Part shown: positions 62,733 to 64,000 of the stretch, in pieces
How positions within the stretch are numbered: position 1 is the stretch's first letter
How the letters are laid out: every line of letters starts with the position of its first letter
NCBI GenBank assembly: GCA_963733135.1
Contig: CAVTBX010000008.1
Span: 1 to 64,000 of the forward strand
Source of the DNA: CAVTBX01 sp963733135
GTDB taxonomy: Bacteria; Actinomycetota; Thermoleophilia; Gaiellales; Gaiellaceae
Direction: 5' to 3'
DNA: 64,000 bases
Position numbers and translations under genes: made by a program
Notes under the pieces: model-generated
Databases searched by the model: none
What the model was told of the DNA's origin: nothing
What the model saw: only the letters and a program-made list of their open reading frames with translations

Positions 62733-62776
62733 ACGCGTGCTGCGCGACGTCGCTCGTCGCAGTCCGGGCACAGGAA

Positions 62777-62798
62777 AACCCGCCGTTTCCAGCGGGTT
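62777..62798 (-). terminator. tRNA-Gly terminator
   Basis: AACCCGC (62777-62783) pairs with GCGGGTT (62792-62798). On the minus strand the stem is followed by TT and C-rich sequence. It sits just downstream of the tRNA-Gly 3' end, inside the element. Confidence 0.6.
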
Positions 62799-62805
62799 CG
62801 GAAGA

Positions 62806-62878
62806 GCGGATGAAGGGACTCGAACCCTCGACCTTCTGCATGGCAAGCAGACGCTCTAGCCAACTGAGCTACATCCGC
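62806..62878 (-). tRNA. tRNA-Gly (GCC), attachment site of the element
   Basis: On the minus strand the gene folds fully: acceptor GCGGATG/CATCCGC, D arm with AGCTCAGTTGGCTAGAGC, anticodon arm TCTGC-TTGCCAT-GCAGA with anticodon GCC, T arm GAGGG-TTCGAGT-CCCTT. CCA is not encoded. The T-stem carries a base pair different from the displaced copy at 52040, so the 3' half present here probably came with the element. Confidence 0.95.
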
Positions 62879-62902
62879 GCAGCCGGGCCAGTATAGCCGC
62901 GC

Positions 62903-63301
62903 CTACTCCGCATCCAGAGCCTCGTTCACGAGCTGGTCGGCGAGCTCGTTCAGCTCTCGCCTGACCGCCGTGTACCGCACCGCACCGACCTGGCGGGCCA
63001 GGCTGGCGGCTTCTGACGAAAGACCGATCAGCGCCTTGTTCTTAACCCGGTACTCACCCCGCATCTGCTTCACCAAGAGCTCCGAGTCGGACACTACTTC
63101 GAGCTCGTCGACCCCCAGCTCGACAGCTTTGGCCAGGCCCGCGAGGAGCGCTCGATACTCCGCGACGTTGTTCGTCGCGACGCCGATCGCCTCGCCGCGC
63201 GCGTCGAGAATCGCGCCGTCCTCGGCCTCGAGGACGTAGCCGTAAGCGGCCGGGCCTGGGTTCCCGCGCGACCCGCCGTCCGTGGAGAGCCGCGCCTTCA
63301 C
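62903..63301 (-). CDS. rnhA: Ribonuclease HI-family protein
   Basis: A 132-residue RNase H type 1 fold that cleaves RNA in RNA-DNA hybrids. The catalytic carboxylates are visible: Asp8 (STDGGSRGNPG), Glu48 (NNVAEYRAL), Asp72 (SDSELLVKQM) and an Asp near the end (ELADQLVNEAL). Shorter than E. coli RNase HI and without the basic loop, like many stand-alone archaeal/actinobacterial forms. It overlaps the upstream NIF3-like gene by ATGA. Confidence 0.9.
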   Translation of the reverse strand: MKARLSTDGGSRGNPGPAAYGYVLEAEDGAILDARGEAIGVATNNVAEYRALLAGLAKAVELGVDELEVVSDSELLVKQMRGEYRVKNKALIGLSSEAASLARQVGAVRYTAVRRELNELADQLVNEALDAE

Positions 63302-63630
63302 GCGGGCGGCGGCATGGCGAGCGGATACAGGTCGAAGGCGGGCTCCTCATACGGGTGCGCGTCTCGGAGCGCACGCACGACCTCGGACTCCCGCTCCACG
63401 GGATACACCGTCTCGAGCCGAAGCTCGGGCACGCGCTCCTCCCTCCCGCGCTCACCAAGCGTCGGATCGGTGCTCTCGCCGCCGAGGAACGTGCCCGTTC
63501 CGGCCGTGTACCAGGAGCAGCGCTCGTAATCGCCGATCCGCCCCGCCCCCGCGGCGAAGAGCGCGTCGCGAACCTCGTCGAGCGCCGCCTCCGGCACGAA
63601 GACGACGAGCTTGCGCCGGTCCGACGTCAT
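63298..63630 (-). CDS. YqfO/NIF3-type small domain protein
   Basis: A 110-residue protein matching the C-terminal domain of NIF3/YqfO family proteins (GTP cyclohydrolase I type 2 homologues): RKLVVFVPEAALDEVRDALFAAGAGRIGDYERCSWYTAGTGTFLGGESTDP, then LRLETVYPVERESEVVRALRDAHPYEEPAFDLYPL. Stand-alone forms occur. ATG at 63630; it is translationally coupled to the RNase H gene. Role unclear. Confidence 0.82.
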   Translation of the reverse strand: MTSDRRKLVVFVPEAALDEVRDALFAAGAGRIGDYERCSWYTAGTGTFLGGESTDPTLGERGREERVPELRLETVYPVERESEVVRALRDAHPYEEPAFDLYPLAMPPPA

Positions 63631-63665
63631 GTTTCTCCGCCTCGACCGCAGGGAACCGGCCGCGT

Positions 63666-64000
63666 ATGCCAACCATCGAAGTACGTCCCAGACCGACACC
63701 CGAGGAACGGAGCGAGGTCGCCGTCGAGATCGAGGTCGACGAGGATCTCACCGTCCTCGCGACCACGATCGAGGACTGGGCGACGCCGCGGCAGGAGTGG
63801 GACTTCACCCTGCGGGAGGGCACCGAGTTCGGGAAGCCGAACAACGTGGAGGGCCGCTTGACGCTCGCCCAGGGCGAGCAGCTCTCCTCGCTGGCCTTTC
63901 GGCTCGACCAGCTCACTCGCGCCGATGACACTGGCGAGGAGCTCGTGCTCGTGTTCGAGGAGGCCGACGGAATCGCCAAGCTCGCCCGCGCGCGCTCGAA
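63666..64000 (+). CDS. Partial hypothetical protein (3' end beyond window)
   Basis: An ORF from ATG 63666 (MPTIEVRPRPTPEERSEVAVEIEVDEDLTVL) is open to the last base of the window, with well-spaced strands and helices (EGTEFGKPNNVEGRLTLAQGEQLSSLAFRL, then ELVLVFEEADGIAKLARARS). It is divergent from the NIF3-like gene with a 35-base spacer. No family is recognised; the C-terminus is missing. Confidence 0.7.
   Translation, partial: MPTIEVRPRPTPEERSEVAVEIEVDEDLTVLATTIEDWATPRQEWDFTLREGTEFGKPNNVEGRLTLAQGEQLSSLAFRLDQLTRADDTGEELVLVFEEADGIAKLARARS

Larger units (their letters stand above)
52040..62847. mobile_element. Capsid-encoding integrative element in tRNA-Gly(GCC)
   Basis: About 10.8 kb between two tRNA-Gly 3' core copies. 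Paired GCTGACT repeats lie inside both ends, and the gene set is that of a small integrative phage-like element: tyrosine integrase, AlpA/excisionase-like HTH proteins, DnaB-N/RepA-type ATPase, HNH endonuclease and HK97-type major capsid protein. No terminase large subunit, portal, or tail gene is seen. Cargo in the middle includes an orphan sigma region 2 protein and copies of two chromosomal gene families. It resembles phiRv1/phiRv2 of M. tuberculosis and capsid-forming satellites in gene content. Confidence 0.85.

Noticed and set aside
1..64000. CRISPR arrays, rRNA genes and insertion sequences
   Set aside because: No regularly spaced repeats, no rRNA signature, and no transposase found.

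Overview
The window is high-GC chromosomal DNA with strongly GC-ending codons, many GTG starts, LuxR/LAL regulators, a class E sortase with an LPLTG substrate, and a LexA box of the Gram-positive/actinobacterial type (CGAAC-N4-GTTCG). I infer a high-GC actinobacterium, plausibly Thermoleophilia (Gaiellales/Solirubrobacterales). The lineage is an inference from gene style, not from a marker gene.

Layout. 0-9.4 kb: greA, a maltose-acetyltransferase-like gene, a PLP decarboxylase with a VOC protein, a secreted beta-helix protein, and a LuxR/flavin-monooxygenase pair. 9.4-15.3 kb: a translation block on the minus strand (gatC, gatA, an unrecognised coupled gene, gatB, then bipA) and cspA. 15.4-25.9 kb: two convergent cupins around a 166-bp palindrome, folD, rpiA, a YihY membrane protein, a secreted WAVG-repeat protein, an LPD-family flavoenzyme, a cyclase, a GH15 glucoamylase-like enzyme and an M24-like protein. 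26-33 kb: mreB with a lipoprotein, a YcaQ-like repair protein beside an SOS-controlled dinB, then a surface locus (LuxR solo, LPLTG repeat protein, sortase, coiled-coil membrane protein) and tRNA-Cys. 33.7-39 kb: membrane and envelope genes. 39-52 kb: a minus-strand catabolic/transport region (glutamine amidotransferase, MFS pump, PLD, two APC permeases, M24 and M20 peptidases, LAL regulator).

52.04-62.85 kb is an integrated mobile element in a tRNA-Gly(GCC) gene. It has a displaced copy of the tRNA 3' half at its left end, the intact tRNA at its right end, and paired GCTGACT direct repeats just inside both ends that look like integrase arm sites. It carries a tyrosine integrase, three excisionase-like HTH proteins, a DnaB-N/RepA-type replicative ATPase, HNH endonuclease and an HK97-type major capsid protein, but no portal, large terminase or tail gene that I can see. 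Its middle carries an orphan sigma region-2 protein plus copies of two host gene families found elsewhere in this window. It resembles phiRv1/phiRv2-type capsid-encoding elements or satellites. A third tRNA-Gly-like 3' fragment at 38.99 kb hints at an older insertion. After the element come an RNase HI-like gene, a NIF3/YqfO-like gene and an ORF running off the window.

At least a dozen single-base frameshifts interrupt otherwise intact, clearly conserved genes (bipA start, LPD, dinB, M24, M20, element helicase, capsid and others), several in G or C runs. Either the assembly has indel errors or decay is unusually frequent; coordinates of these genes are given for the repaired frames.
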